In this document: in pieces, positions 9,601 through 16,816 of the stretch
How positions within the stretch are numbered: position 1 is the stretch's first letter
Layout: every line of letters starts with the position of its first letter
Assembly: GCF_011947195.1 (NCBI RefSeq)
Contig: NZ_JAATVY010000017.1
Coordinates: 1 to 64,000, forward strand
Direction: 5' to 3'
Source of the DNA: Planosporangium thailandense
GTDB lineage: Bacteria; Actinomycetota; Actinomycetes; Mycobacteriales; Micromonosporaceae
Length of the DNA: 64,000 bases
Notes under the pieces: generated by a model
Seen by the model: only the letters and a program-made list of their open reading frames with translations
What the model was told of the DNA's origin: nothing
The model's database searches: none
Made by a program: the position numbers and the translations under genes

Positions 9601-9880
9601 CGGCCCACTCGCGCAGCAGCACGGTCTTCCCGGCGCCGGGCCCCGCGACGACGCTCGTCAGTCCCCGACGGGTGAGCAGGTCCAGCCGCCGGAGAAGCCT
9701 CGGCCGCACCAGGTTCACCGGTGCGCACCGCGGGCCGGCGTCCGACCGCTGTTCGGGCGTACCCGGCCGGTCGGAGCCGCCCATCCGGGCCGGCGCGTCC
9801 GGCATCGCGGCAGCGTCGGCCCTGCCGGCCGTGGGCGAAATTCCGCCATTTGGCACGGTTCGCGGCGCTGAGCGATCCAT
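6662..9880 (-). CDS. AfsR/SARP-like regulator: ATPase, TPR, C-terminal BTAD
   Basis: A 1072-residue transcriptional regulator. Walker A AGPGAGKT is at residues 79-86 and a Walker B-like FVVDDAH at about 158-164, so the N-terminal half is a MalT-like STAND ATPase. The middle (about 380-790) is Ala/Arg-rich helical TPR-type sequence. The C-terminal 250 residues hold a winged-helix region (WQSRKARELVKVLAG, then LWPEARAEVANRRLSVLIS) and a BTAD domain (AGWYLRLTIEDGYDEPAHLG). In classical AfsR/SARP proteins the DNA-binding and BTAD part comes first; here it comes last, and no LuxR helix-turn-helix is seen. It is transcribed away from the flavoprotein gene at 10085, sharing a 204-base upstream region. 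Targets are unknown. Confidence 0.85.
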   Translation of the reverse strand: MDRSAPRTVPNGGISPTAGRADAAAMPDAPARMGGSDRPGTPEQRSDAGPRCAPVNLVRPRLLRRLDLLTRRGLTSVVAGPGAGKTVLLREWAARRLTAWHTAGPQDRDPTVLFDAFAGALRTLGVDVPEPAGVAAPAVLGAALADALRAAAVGPVTFVVDDAHLLGSDGSSTLLDALVRALPEAAALVTAGRVPLPSPPDQPQAAGRPADLGPAELAFTPAEAQRVLRSAGVAADQSTVHGIVAHCGGWPSVVTAATFLAVASAGGRSDPVGPADRPHDIEPLCGDHRQAELASTLDDGDLAAMRALSAVRHVDPALRTELEPVRDWALRRLTGARRPAGDERGPLRVARMVLGGPVGVPDADLALAESALRDGQHDEALRYVAAIPPAAPLPAALAWQLGVLLHQRGEFDAAESLYERSAPDVGGGAADGPADRLQSPSALRDRARVLAGWAAVRWARGDQARARQLADEAVRAAEDSRDDAAIAAAYLAQALAAFSEGDRAANEYAYTRALAAAQRAGDVDQQLRIRANVGSRLVEEGRYRAAVDELTEAIRLGALTEQPTLLALALHNRAEAWLGLGELAGARADADEAVTLWQRHGSPLAAFGLLMTARVHQAVGSARQATAAYRQALVMAEPDGNTQVLVPAWAGLARTSFADDPAEARAYARRALTLPSAAGPVAAELAAGWVALCSGDAAAAGRHAVEARSEAGRRRDPVGLAEAIELAALAAYGAEPGGGPGRDANRRAVGLAEAAAIWADAGNEVALAVNALLRARCGGDPVAEDMARERLHRLGVRDDAWHIAGPLAAIGPRPVPEVAVQTLGHFVVRLAGTPVSPASWQSRKARELVKVLAGQLGRPIGREALAALLWPEARAEVANRRLSVLISTVRAVLDPDRRQPADHYLASDPATVRLNTEHVVLDTLRFHDAARAAVAADAAAGTDGRDPVAGAEIAGLYTGDFCADDEGTGEWSDRPRATLAELHRDVIRRLARRFLRLGRPEDAAGWYLRLTIEDGYDEPAHLGLISALSAAGRHGEAGRRYREYVERMREIDVEPAGFPAAGTEPTAAWSAT

Positions 9881-10084
9881 GCGAGGCGTCTCCTGCGTTC
9901 CTGCTCAATGAGGCTCGGGGCCTCGCCGATCTGCTTGTGCACAGTGTAGAGGTCATTCTCGATGCTGTTCGGGGATCGGCCCTGGTCGCCCTAGGTGCGG
10001 CCGCCCGGCCGAAATCACCGGTTCAATCGCCGCCTCGTTGGGGAGGTCACCCGGTGACCTGACCGTCAGCGCCGGAGGGATGTC
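9881..10084. promoter_or_regulatory. Divergent promoter region, SARP-like regulator / flavoprotein
   Basis: This 204-base gap separates two genes transcribed in opposite directions, so both promoters should lie here. The plus-strand gene has a good GGAGGG ribosome site six bases before its ATG. I could not assign convincing -35/-10 boxes or an operator palindrome. Confidence 0.4.
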
Positions 10085-11506
10085 ATGCCGGACCAGGACG
10101 AGATCTTCGACGTGATCGTGATCGGTGCCGGACCCGTCGGGTTGAACGCCGCCGCACGCGCCGTACGGGGCGGCCTCACCGCCGTCGTCGTCGAGGAACG
10201 CCTGGCCGGCGGCGAGTGCGAGTTCTACGCCTGCATACCGAGCAAGGCGCTGCTCTGGCCGATGGAGCTGGCGGCCGAGGTGGACCGGATGCCGGGGCTG
10301 GCGTTACGCGGCCCCATCGACGCCCCCGCCGTGCTGGCCCACCGCGACGAGACCGTCTCCCACCTCGACGACCGCCACAACGTGACCTGGGTCGACAACC
10401 TCCCCGCCACGTTCGTGCGGGGTCACGGACGCCTCGCCGGGCCCCTGCGGGCCGAGGTGACCACCCCGGACGGCGCCCGGGCACTGCGGGCCCGGCACGC
10501 CGTCGTCGTCGCCACCGGCAGCGACCCCGCGATCCCGGACATACCCGGGCTGCGGGACGCCCGCCCGTGGACCAACCGGGAAGCGACCAGCACTCATCAG
10601 GTGCCCGAGCGGCTGGTGACGATCGGCGGCGGGCCGGTGGCCTGCGAGATGGCCCAGGCGCTGCACTCCCTCGGGTCGGCGGCGACGACCATGCTCGTGC
10701 GTCGCGACCATCTGCTCGAGCGGGCGGAGCCGTTCGCCGGGGAGATGGTCGCGCAGTCGTTCCAGCGGTCCGGCATCGACGTACGGTTCGGCCGCTCCGC
10801 CACCAGGGTGGAGCGGCCGGCACCGGGCGGCCCGGTGACCGTACACACCGACGACGGCGCCCGGGTCGACGCCGACGAGATCCTCCTCGGCACCGGCCGC
10901 CGGCCGGCGGTCGACGACCTCGGCCTGGACACCGTCGGCCTGCAGGCAAAGGGGCCGATCGAGGTCGACGACAGCATGCGGGCCGTGGACGTACCCGACG
11001 GCTGGCTGTACGCGGTGGGCGACGTCAACGGCCGCAACCTGCTCACCCACATGGGCAAATACCAGGCCCGCGTCTGCGGCGACGTGATCGCCGCCCGCGC
11101 CAAGGGCGAACCGGACGACCGGCCGGGCATGCGCGACACCGCCGACGAGCGGGGCGCTCCGCAGGTCGTCTTCACCGAACCGCAGGTCTGCATGGTCGGG
11201 CGCACCGAGGCCCGGGCCCGCGCCGACGGCTTCACCGTGCGGACCGTGGAGTACGACATCGGCGCGGTCTCCGGCGCCGAAGTGCGCGGTGTCGGGTACA
11301 CCGGCCGGGCGAAGATCATCGTCGACGAGGACCGCCGTGTCCTCCTCGGCGCCACCTTCGTCGCGCCTGACATCGACAACCTGTTGCACTCGGCCACCGT
11401 CGCGGTCAACGCGGAGGTCGCCCTCGACCAGCTCTGGCACGCCGTCGCACCGTTCCCGACCGTGAGCGAGGTCTGGCTGCGACTCCTGGAGGCGTACGGT
11501 CTGTGA
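10085..11506 (+). CDS. Pyridine nucleotide-disulfide oxidoreductase
   Basis: A 473-residue FAD flavoprotein of the dihydrolipoyl dehydrogenase / mercuric reductase / glutathione reductase class. It has the FAD-binding VIGAGPVGLNAA at residues 12-23, the redox-active CxxxxC (C45 and C50, in GECEFYACIPSKALL), an NAD(P)-binding GGGPVACEMAQ motif, the second FAD motif with GD near LYAVGDVNGRNLLTHM, and a C-terminal dimerisation domain ending FPTVSEVW. The usual GTCLNVGC context is altered to GECEFYAC, though both cysteines remain. There is no alpha-ketoacid dehydrogenase partner, lipoyl domain or mer gene nearby, so the substrate is open. An MFS exporter follows 43 bases downstream, possibly co-transcribed. 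Confidence 0.88.
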   Translation: MPDQDEIFDVIVIGAGPVGLNAAARAVRGGLTAVVVEERLAGGECEFYACIPSKALLWPMELAAEVDRMPGLALRGPIDAPAVLAHRDETVSHLDDRHNVTWVDNLPATFVRGHGRLAGPLRAEVTTPDGARALRARHAVVVATGSDPAIPDIPGLRDARPWTNREATSTHQVPERLVTIGGGPVACEMAQALHSLGSAATTMLVRRDHLLERAEPFAGEMVAQSFQRSGIDVRFGRSATRVERPAPGGPVTVHTDDGARVDADEILLGTGRRPAVDDLGLDTVGLQAKGPIEVDDSMRAVDVPDGWLYAVGDVNGRNLLTHMGKYQARVCGDVIAARAKGEPDDRPGMRDTADERGAPQVVFTEPQVCMVGRTEARARADGFTVRTVEYDIGAVSGAEVRGVGYTGRAKIIVDEDRRVLLGATFVAPDIDNLLHSATVAVNAEVALDQLWHAVAPFPTVSEVWLRLLEAYGL

Positions 11507-11549
11507 CGGTCACGCCGCCACCGACCGCACCAGCGGCCCGCTCGCGCTG

Positions 11550-13037
11550 ATGGCCGGCGGCGTGGCCTACGCCAGCCCACGCGGCAGGTGGGTGCTCCTG
11601 GCGACCGTGCTGGGCTCGGGGCTCGCCGCCATCGACGCGACCGTGGTGGGCATCGCGCTGCCGGCCATCGGGCGCGATTTCCGTGTCGGCCTGACCAGCC
11701 TGCAGTGGATCGTCACGGGATACACCCTCACCCTCGCCGGTCTGCTGCTGGTGGGCGGCGCGTTGGGCGACCGGTACGGGCGGCGCCGGGTCTTCGTGAC
11801 CGGTGTGCTCTGGTTCGCCCTCGCCTCCCTGCTGTGCGGCCTGGCGCCCGACGCGGAGATCCTCATCGCCGCCCGGGCGCTGCAGGGGTGCGGCGCGGCG
11901 CTGCTCACGCCGAGCAGCCTGGCCATCATCGAGGCGACGTACGTACCGGCGGACCGGGACCGGGCCATCGGCGCCTGGTCCGGGCTGGGAGGTCTGGCGG
12001 TCGCGACCGGACCGCTCCTCGGCGGCTGGCTGGTCAGCAGCGTCTCCTGGCGGTACATCTTCCTGATCAACATGCCGCTCGCCGTCGCGGTCACCTGGAT
12101 CTGCCTGCGGCACGTGCCCGAGACGCGGGACGCGACGGCGACCGGCCGCATCGACGTGGCCGGCGGACTGCTCGTCACGGTCTCGCTCGTCGGCCTGTGC
12201 TTCGGCCTGACCGAGGGGGCCCACCTGGGCTGGACCTCACCGGCGGTCGTGGGGGCGCTGGTCGTCGGGGCGGTGCTGTTCGTCGGGTTCGTCGCGCGGC
12301 AGCGCCGCGCCGCGCACCCGCTGCTGCCGCTCGCACTGTTCGCCAGCCGACGGTTCAGCGCCACCAACGCGGTCACCTTCGTCGTGTACGGGGCGCTCGG
12401 CGCCGTGCTGTTCCTGCTTCCGATCCAGCTGCAGCAGGTCAGCGGGTACAGCCCGCTCGCCGCCGGTACCGCGCTGCTGCCGGTCACGCTCATCATGCTG
12501 CTGCTGTCGGCGCGGTCCGGGGCACTTGCCGGCCGGATCGGGCCACGGCCGCAGCTGGCTGTCGGCCCGGTCGTGGTCGGCGCCGGCATCGTGCTGCTGG
12601 GCCGTATCGGGCCGGGTGGGAGCTACGTGACCGAGGTGCTGCCGGCCGTCGGCGTGTTCGGTCTCGGGCTGGCGACCACGGTCGCGCCGCTGACCGCGAC
12701 GGCGCTCAGGTCGGCGCCGCCGGAGCGGTCCGGTGTGGCGTCGGCGGTCAACAACGCCATCGCCCGCGCGGCCGGGCTCGTCGCGGTCGCGATTCTGCCG
12801 GCTGCCGCGGGTATCGGCGAGCTGACGTACCTCCACCCGGCGGCGTTCGCCACCGGGTTCCGCACGGCCTGTTACCTCGCGGCCGCCGTCTGCGTGCTCG
12901 GTGGCCTGCTCGCGGCGGTGACGATCGGCCGCGCCGAACGACCGGCGGTGCCCGCACCGCCGTCCCCGGCTGTCCGGGAAGCGGAGCCCGGGCGCCGCAG
13001 GTTCCACTGCGGGCTCGACGCCACCCCACTCCAGTAG
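11550..13037 (+). CDS. MFS transporter, DHA2 (EmrB/QacA) type
   Basis: A 495-residue drug:proton antiporter-like membrane protein with about 14 predicted helices. Family motifs are visible: GSGLAAIDATVVGIALPAI in helix 1, LQWIVTGYTL, the GDRYGRRRVF loop-2 motif, and ARALQGCGAALLTPSSLA with WRYIFLINMPLA later. Such proteins export toxic organic compounds or natural products using the proton gradient. The start is uncertain: no good ribosome site precedes ATG 11550, and translation may depend on the flavoprotein gene upstream. The substrate cannot be read from sequence. Confidence 0.88.
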   Translation: MAGGVAYASPRGRWVLLATVLGSGLAAIDATVVGIALPAIGRDFRVGLTSLQWIVTGYTLTLAGLLLVGGALGDRYGRRRVFVTGVLWFALASLLCGLAPDAEILIAARALQGCGAALLTPSSLAIIEATYVPADRDRAIGAWSGLGGLAVATGPLLGGWLVSSVSWRYIFLINMPLAVAVTWICLRHVPETRDATATGRIDVAGGLLVTVSLVGLCFGLTEGAHLGWTSPAVVGALVVGAVLFVGFVARQRRAAHPLLPLALFASRRFSATNAVTFVVYGALGAVLFLLPIQLQQVSGYSPLAAGTALLPVTLIMLLLSARSGALAGRIGPRPQLAVGPVVVGAGIVLLGRIGPGGSYVTEVLPAVGVFGLGLATTVAPLTATALRSAPPERSGVASAVNNAIARAAGLVAVAILPAAAGIGELTYLHPAAFATGFRTACYLAAAVCVLGGLLAAVTIGRAERPAVPAPPSPAVREAEPGRRRFHCGLDATPLQ

Positions 13038-13419
13038 CCGCCCCGCGCACATACGACGACCAATATGTTTACGCAAGGGTCTTGGCTATTTAAACTGCGG
13101 GAAATCGCGAGTCGACCGGCGACCTCGGCGTCTCCACCTCGGGTCCTCGCCGCGCCCGGCGGGTGTGGCCTTCACCAAGCCACGGTGCGGCGACAAGCGC
13201 GGGATCCCGTTCGCACTCCGCACCATCCACCACGCGGAAGCGAGGCGAATCCCGGCACCCACACCAGCGATCAGTGTCCCCTTCGCGCGAACCGCCAGTC
13301 CACACGTCCGGTGGATCGACTCTTGGCGCGTCGTCCGGCCATGGCGAGGTCCTGCCTGCCGGGCGGCGGACTTCGCTCGCCCTACGCCGGGATTCTCCCG
13401 CGGCGAAAGGGGCGCCGCC
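13038..13419. promoter_or_regulatory. 382-base gap upstream of the first barrel-like gene
   Basis: No convincing gene is present. An AT-rich patch at 13060-13095 contains TATTTAAAC and is the best place for a promoter of the gene starting at 13420, leaving a leader of roughly 300 bases. The leader contains several short GC-rich hairpins but no riboswitch class that I recognise. An open frame runs back through this region to 13165, but its sequence does not look like protein and a good ribosome site exists only for the start at 13420. Confidence 0.4.
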
Positions 13420-15006
13420 ATGAAGTTCGAGCGTACGGCATTTCTGGTCGCCGTGACAGCACTCCTCACGCTCGTCGGCACGTCGATCGGGGCGCCGGCC
13501 GCCGGCGCCCCGGCACGCGCGGAGCGGATGGCCGTGGCCCCGATGCGGTACCGAGGAAACATGACGCCCTACGACACGCCGGCGGCGAGCGACGTCATCC
13601 AGGCGGCCGTGTTCGACCTCGATCGGGCATCCGGCACCGCCGCGGAGCTCGCCGCGCGCCTGCGGACCATGCGCGACAGCGACCACGTCAACACGATCAA
13701 CGTGTACGCCCTGGATGGCTGGGACGACGCCCGCAAGGACGCGCTCCTCGCCGCGCTCACCAACCTGCGCCTGAAAATGATCGTCAGGCTCGAGCGGTAC
13801 GACACCACCCGGTTCGCCTTCGCCGTCACCGATCTCGACTACGTCTTCGCCTGCTACGACCCGCTGCTGCGGTACCTTTCCACCGCCGGGCGCGGCGACC
13901 GGGTGGCGTACTTCGCGCTCAACATGCCGGTCGACGACCCGGCCGTGCAGCAGCGGCTGGGCGGCATCAACTCGGCGCTGTCGCGCCAGCGCCAGCAGCA
14001 GTACGCCCAGGCGTTCGTGGAACGGCTGCGCACCACGCTGTACCGCGACGGCTCCGCGGGCACACCGCGGGTGTACCTGAGCGTCTTCTACGGCTGGGAC
14101 AGCTCCTACGACCTGCCCTCGTACGCACCCGCCGGGTCGGACGGGTACTTCCTGACCAACTACAGCTACCCCGGCGCCACCATCCCGGACGAGAACGCGC
14201 CGGACGCCCAACTGATCAATGTGGACCGGCTGCGGATCGCGGTGCGGCGCTTCACCGACCAGTACGGGGCGGCGCCGGTCGTCGTCGAGTACGGGTTCCA
14301 CACGGTCGAGTTCAACGGCGGCACGCCGCCCGACCAGACCGCCGGCCTGGTGGCGACGATCCGGGCCAAGCAGCGGGCGCTGCCGGCCACCACCCGGTTC
14401 TACCGGGACACCATGGCCGGCCTGCGGGGCACCTCGTACTTCGCCTACAACCTGCTCACTGAGGAGGGCAACCCGCCGGCCCTGCTGGACTGGACGCTGG
14501 ACTACTCGTCGCTACCGGCGAACGGTCCCGGGGCCGCCGACCGGGGGCGGCTCGGCGGTCAGGGGCCCGCTGGCGAAGACGTACGCCCCGGGCTCGACGC
14601 CGGCGTGCCGGTCGCCGTCGACGTCACCGGTGACGACGGCGAGCCGGGACCACGGCACGGCGATGGAGACGCGGCGCGACTCCCCGGCGGCCAACGTCGT
14701 ACGGGTGAAGCCGACGAGGCGCTTTCGTGGCACGGCGACCGCGCTGACCGGTTGCGAGACGTAGACCGGTACGACCAGGTCCCCGGCGCGGGTGCCGGTA
14801 TTGGCGACCGGCACGGTCACCGTGACCCCGCCCGGTGTCGCGGCGGCCGCCACCGGGCCGATGGTGTAGTCGGTGTAGGACAGCCCGGCGCCGAACGGGA
14901 ACAGCGGCTGGTAGGTACCGCCGGGGGTGCCGCTCGTGGTCGGCAGGGTGAGGTCGAGGTAGCCGCTGCGGTGGTCGGCGCCGCGCAACGGCCAGGAGAC
15001 CGGTAG
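13420..15006 (+). CDS. Exported barrel-like putative glycosidase (paralog A), over-long C-terminus
   Basis: The start at 13420 has a GAAAGGGG ribosome site and a signal peptide (KFERTAFLVAVTALL to GAPAAGA). Residues about 60-365 match the paralog at 19266-20381 throughout: LNMPVDDP, VFYGWDSSYDLPSYAP, LTNYSYP and VVVEYGFHT are shared. Alternating strand/helix spacing and the conserved Glu in VVVEYGFH suggest a TIM-barrel glycoside-hydrolase-like fold; this is inference and I cannot name a family. The paralog ends about 30 residues after YFGYN, but this frame continues about 155 more residues, antisense to the neighbouring GH3 gene. The true functional end is probably near 14540; a lost stop is likely. 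Confidence 0.6.
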   Translation: MKFERTAFLVAVTALLTLVGTSIGAPAAGAPARAERMAVAPMRYRGNMTPYDTPAASDVIQAAVFDLDRASGTAAELAARLRTMRDSDHVNTINVYALDGWDDARKDALLAALTNLRLKMIVRLERYDTTRFAFAVTDLDYVFACYDPLLRYLSTAGRGDRVAYFALNMPVDDPAVQQRLGGINSALSRQRQQQYAQAFVERLRTTLYRDGSAGTPRVYLSVFYGWDSSYDLPSYAPAGSDGYFLTNYSYPGATIPDENAPDAQLINVDRLRIAVRRFTDQYGAAPVVVEYGFHTVEFNGGTPPDQTAGLVATIRAKQRALPATTRFYRDTMAGLRGTSYFAYNLLTEEGNPPALLDWTLDYSSLPANGPGAADRGRLGGQGPAGEDVRPGLDAGVPVAVDVTGDDGEPGPRHGDGDAARLPGGQRRTGEADEALSWHGDRADRLRDVDRYDQVPGAGAGIGDRHGHRDPARCRGGRHRADGVVGVGQPGAEREQRLVGTAGGAARGRQGEVEVAAAVVGAAQRPGDR

Positions 15007-16809
15007 GCGCGCGCTCGGGTTCACCGCGCCGAACAGGACGTCGGCGACCCCGTTGCCGCCTTCGGTGCCCGGCCGCCACGCCATCACCACCGCCTGCGGC
15101 CCGACGGCCCCGGTCGTCGGGTCGACCAGGGACCCGAGCGCGAGGGGGCGGTCGTCGAGGACGACGAGCACCACCGGCTTCCCGGTCGCCAGCAGCGCCC
15201 GGACGAGGGCCTGCTGGTCAGCGGGCAGGGTCGGATCGCGCGAGTCGTTGGGGCCTTCCGCGCCCGGCGGGTCGCCGACGACAGCGACGTACGCGTCGGT
15301 GTCCCCGGCGGCGGCCACCGCTTCGTCCTGGCCGGGCGCGTACCGCACGTGGGGGTCGGCGTTCGCGAGACCCGCGCGCACCGTGACCGCCCGTACCGCG
15401 CTGTCCGCCGGTACGCCCTGCCAGCCGATGCTCCAGCCGCCGAGGGTGTCGCGCACGCTGTCCGCACCCGGCCCGGTCACCGTCAGCCGGGCGTCGCCCG
15501 CGAGCGGCAACAGCGAACCGGCGTTGCGCAGGACCACCGTGGACTCGGCGGCCGCGCGGCGCGCCAGTTCGGCGTGCGCGCCGAGGGTACGGTCGGCCTG
15601 CGCCGCGTCGACGTACGGCCGATCGAAAATGCCATTGGCGAACTTCAGCGTGAGAATGCGCGCGACCGCCTGGTCGATGCGGGTCATCGGGATGAGCCGG
15701 TGCGCGACGGCCGCCTTGACCGCGCCGGTGAACGCGGCGGCGTCGTCGGGTTCCATGGTCATGTCGATCCCCGCGTTGATCGCGATCGCCGCGGCGTGCT
15801 CGTAGTCGGCGGCCATGTGGAAGTTGTTCAGCAGGCCGCGTACGGCGCCGTAATCGCTGATAACCACGCCGGAGAACCGCAACTGCCCGCGCAGGACGTC
15901 GGTGAGGAGGTACCTGGAGCCGGTGACCGGTACCGAGTCGACGGTGCCGTCGTAGGCCATCACGGTGTCCGCGCCCGCGGCGATCGCGGCCCGGTACGCG
16001 GGGATCAGCCGGTCGGCGAGTGCCCGCCAGGACACGTCCGCGTCGGCGCGGTCCAGGCCCGGGCCGGAGCGGCCGGAGCCGATGAAGTGCTTGACCGACG
16101 AGGCGAGCAGCGGGTTGCTTTCCAACCCCCGCACCGAGGCGGCGCCGAGGGTCGCGACCAGGGTGGGGTCCTCGCCGAAGGACTCGTAGTAGCGGCCCCA
16201 GATCGTGTCCACCGCGAGGTCGACGTCGGGGGCGAACGCCCACCGCACATTGGTCGCTACGGCGTCGGCGGCGGCCGCCCGCTGGAGGTCGCGGACGAGG
16301 GCCGGGTCGTAGCTCGCGCCCAGGCCGAGGTTGTGCGGGAACAGGGTGTCGCCGAGCACGTTGCCGTGGCCGTGCACCACGTCCGCGCCGTACATGATCG
16401 GAATGTGCAGGCGGGTGTCGTTGATCGACGCGTGCACCAGCGCGTTGATCTGCTCGGCCCAGTGGCGCGGCGTGTTCGCCTGCCCGCTGCCGAACGGGGC
16501 GCTACCGGCACCCGACAGGATCGAGCCGACACCGTAGGTGCCGACGATGGGGCGGGCGCACCCGTCGTCTATCCCGTTCGGACACTCCCGCAGCACGTGG
16601 CCGACCTCGATCTGCACCAGCTGGCCGACCTTCTCGTCCAGGGTCATCCGCCGGACCAGATCGGCGGCGCGCGCCTGCGGCGCGGCGGTCGGGTCCAGGT
16701 AACGGGGCCGGGCGGCGGCGACCGCGGCGCCGCCGCCCGGTGCGAGCAACAGCACGGCGGTCGCGGCAGCGGCCACGGCTCGGTGATTGAAAACCGACAT
16801 CGGTACCAC
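14512..16809 (-). CDS. Exported GH3 beta-glucosidase-like enzyme
   Basis: A 765-residue GH3 glycoside hydrolase with a secretion signal (hydrophobic AVAAAATAVLLLAPG, cleavage near AAVAAA). The family core is complete: LDEKVGQL, the KH pair (K240-H241), the catalytic nucleophile Asp319 in VVISDYGAV, then the second alpha/beta domain and a C-terminal fibronectin-III-like domain (PFGAGLSYTDYTIG). GH3 enzymes remove terminal beta-glucosyl or related residues. The GTG at 16809 follows the TGA of the upstream GH3 gene by 7 bases, whose TGAGGA also serves as ribosome site; an ATG lies 3 codons later. Its 3' end overlaps the tail of the opposing barrel-like gene. Confidence 0.9.
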   Translation of the reverse strand: MVPMSVFNHRAVAAAATAVLLLAPGGGAAVAAARPRYLDPTAAPQARAADLVRRMTLDEKVGQLVQIEVGHVLRECPNGIDDGCARPIVGTYGVGSILSGAGSAPFGSGQANTPRHWAEQINALVHASINDTRLHIPIMYGADVVHGHGNVLGDTLFPHNLGLGASYDPALVRDLQRAAAADAVATNVRWAFAPDVDLAVDTIWGRYYESFGEDPTLVATLGAASVRGLESNPLLASSVKHFIGSGRSGPGLDRADADVSWRALADRLIPAYRAAIAAGADTVMAYDGTVDSVPVTGSRYLLTDVLRGQLRFSGVVISDYGAVRGLLNNFHMAADYEHAAAIAINAGIDMTMEPDDAAAFTGAVKAAVAHRLIPMTRIDQAVARILTLKFANGIFDRPYVDAAQADRTLGAHAELARRAAAESTVVLRNAGSLLPLAGDARLTVTGPGADSVRDTLGGWSIGWQGVPADSAVRAVTVRAGLANADPHVRYAPGQDEAVAAAGDTDAYVAVVGDPPGAEGPNDSRDPTLPADQQALVRALLATGKPVVLVVLDDRPLALGSLVDPTTGAVGPQAVVMAWRPGTEGGNGVADVLFGAVNPSARLPVSWPLRGADHRSGYLDLTLPTTSGTPGGTYQPLFPFGAGLSYTDYTIGPVAAAATPGGVTVTVPVANTGTRAGDLVVPVYVSQPVSAVAVPRKRLVGFTRTTLAAGESRRVSIAVPWSRLAVVTGDVDGDRHAGVEPGAYVFASGPLTAEPPPVGGPGTVRR

Positions 16810-16816
16810 CGGATCC

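Noticed and set aside
13165-13419. Upstream start for the barrel-like gene at 13165
   Set aside because: The added 85 residues do not look like protein and would bury the signal peptide; the ATG at 13420 has a ribosome site directly before a signal sequence.
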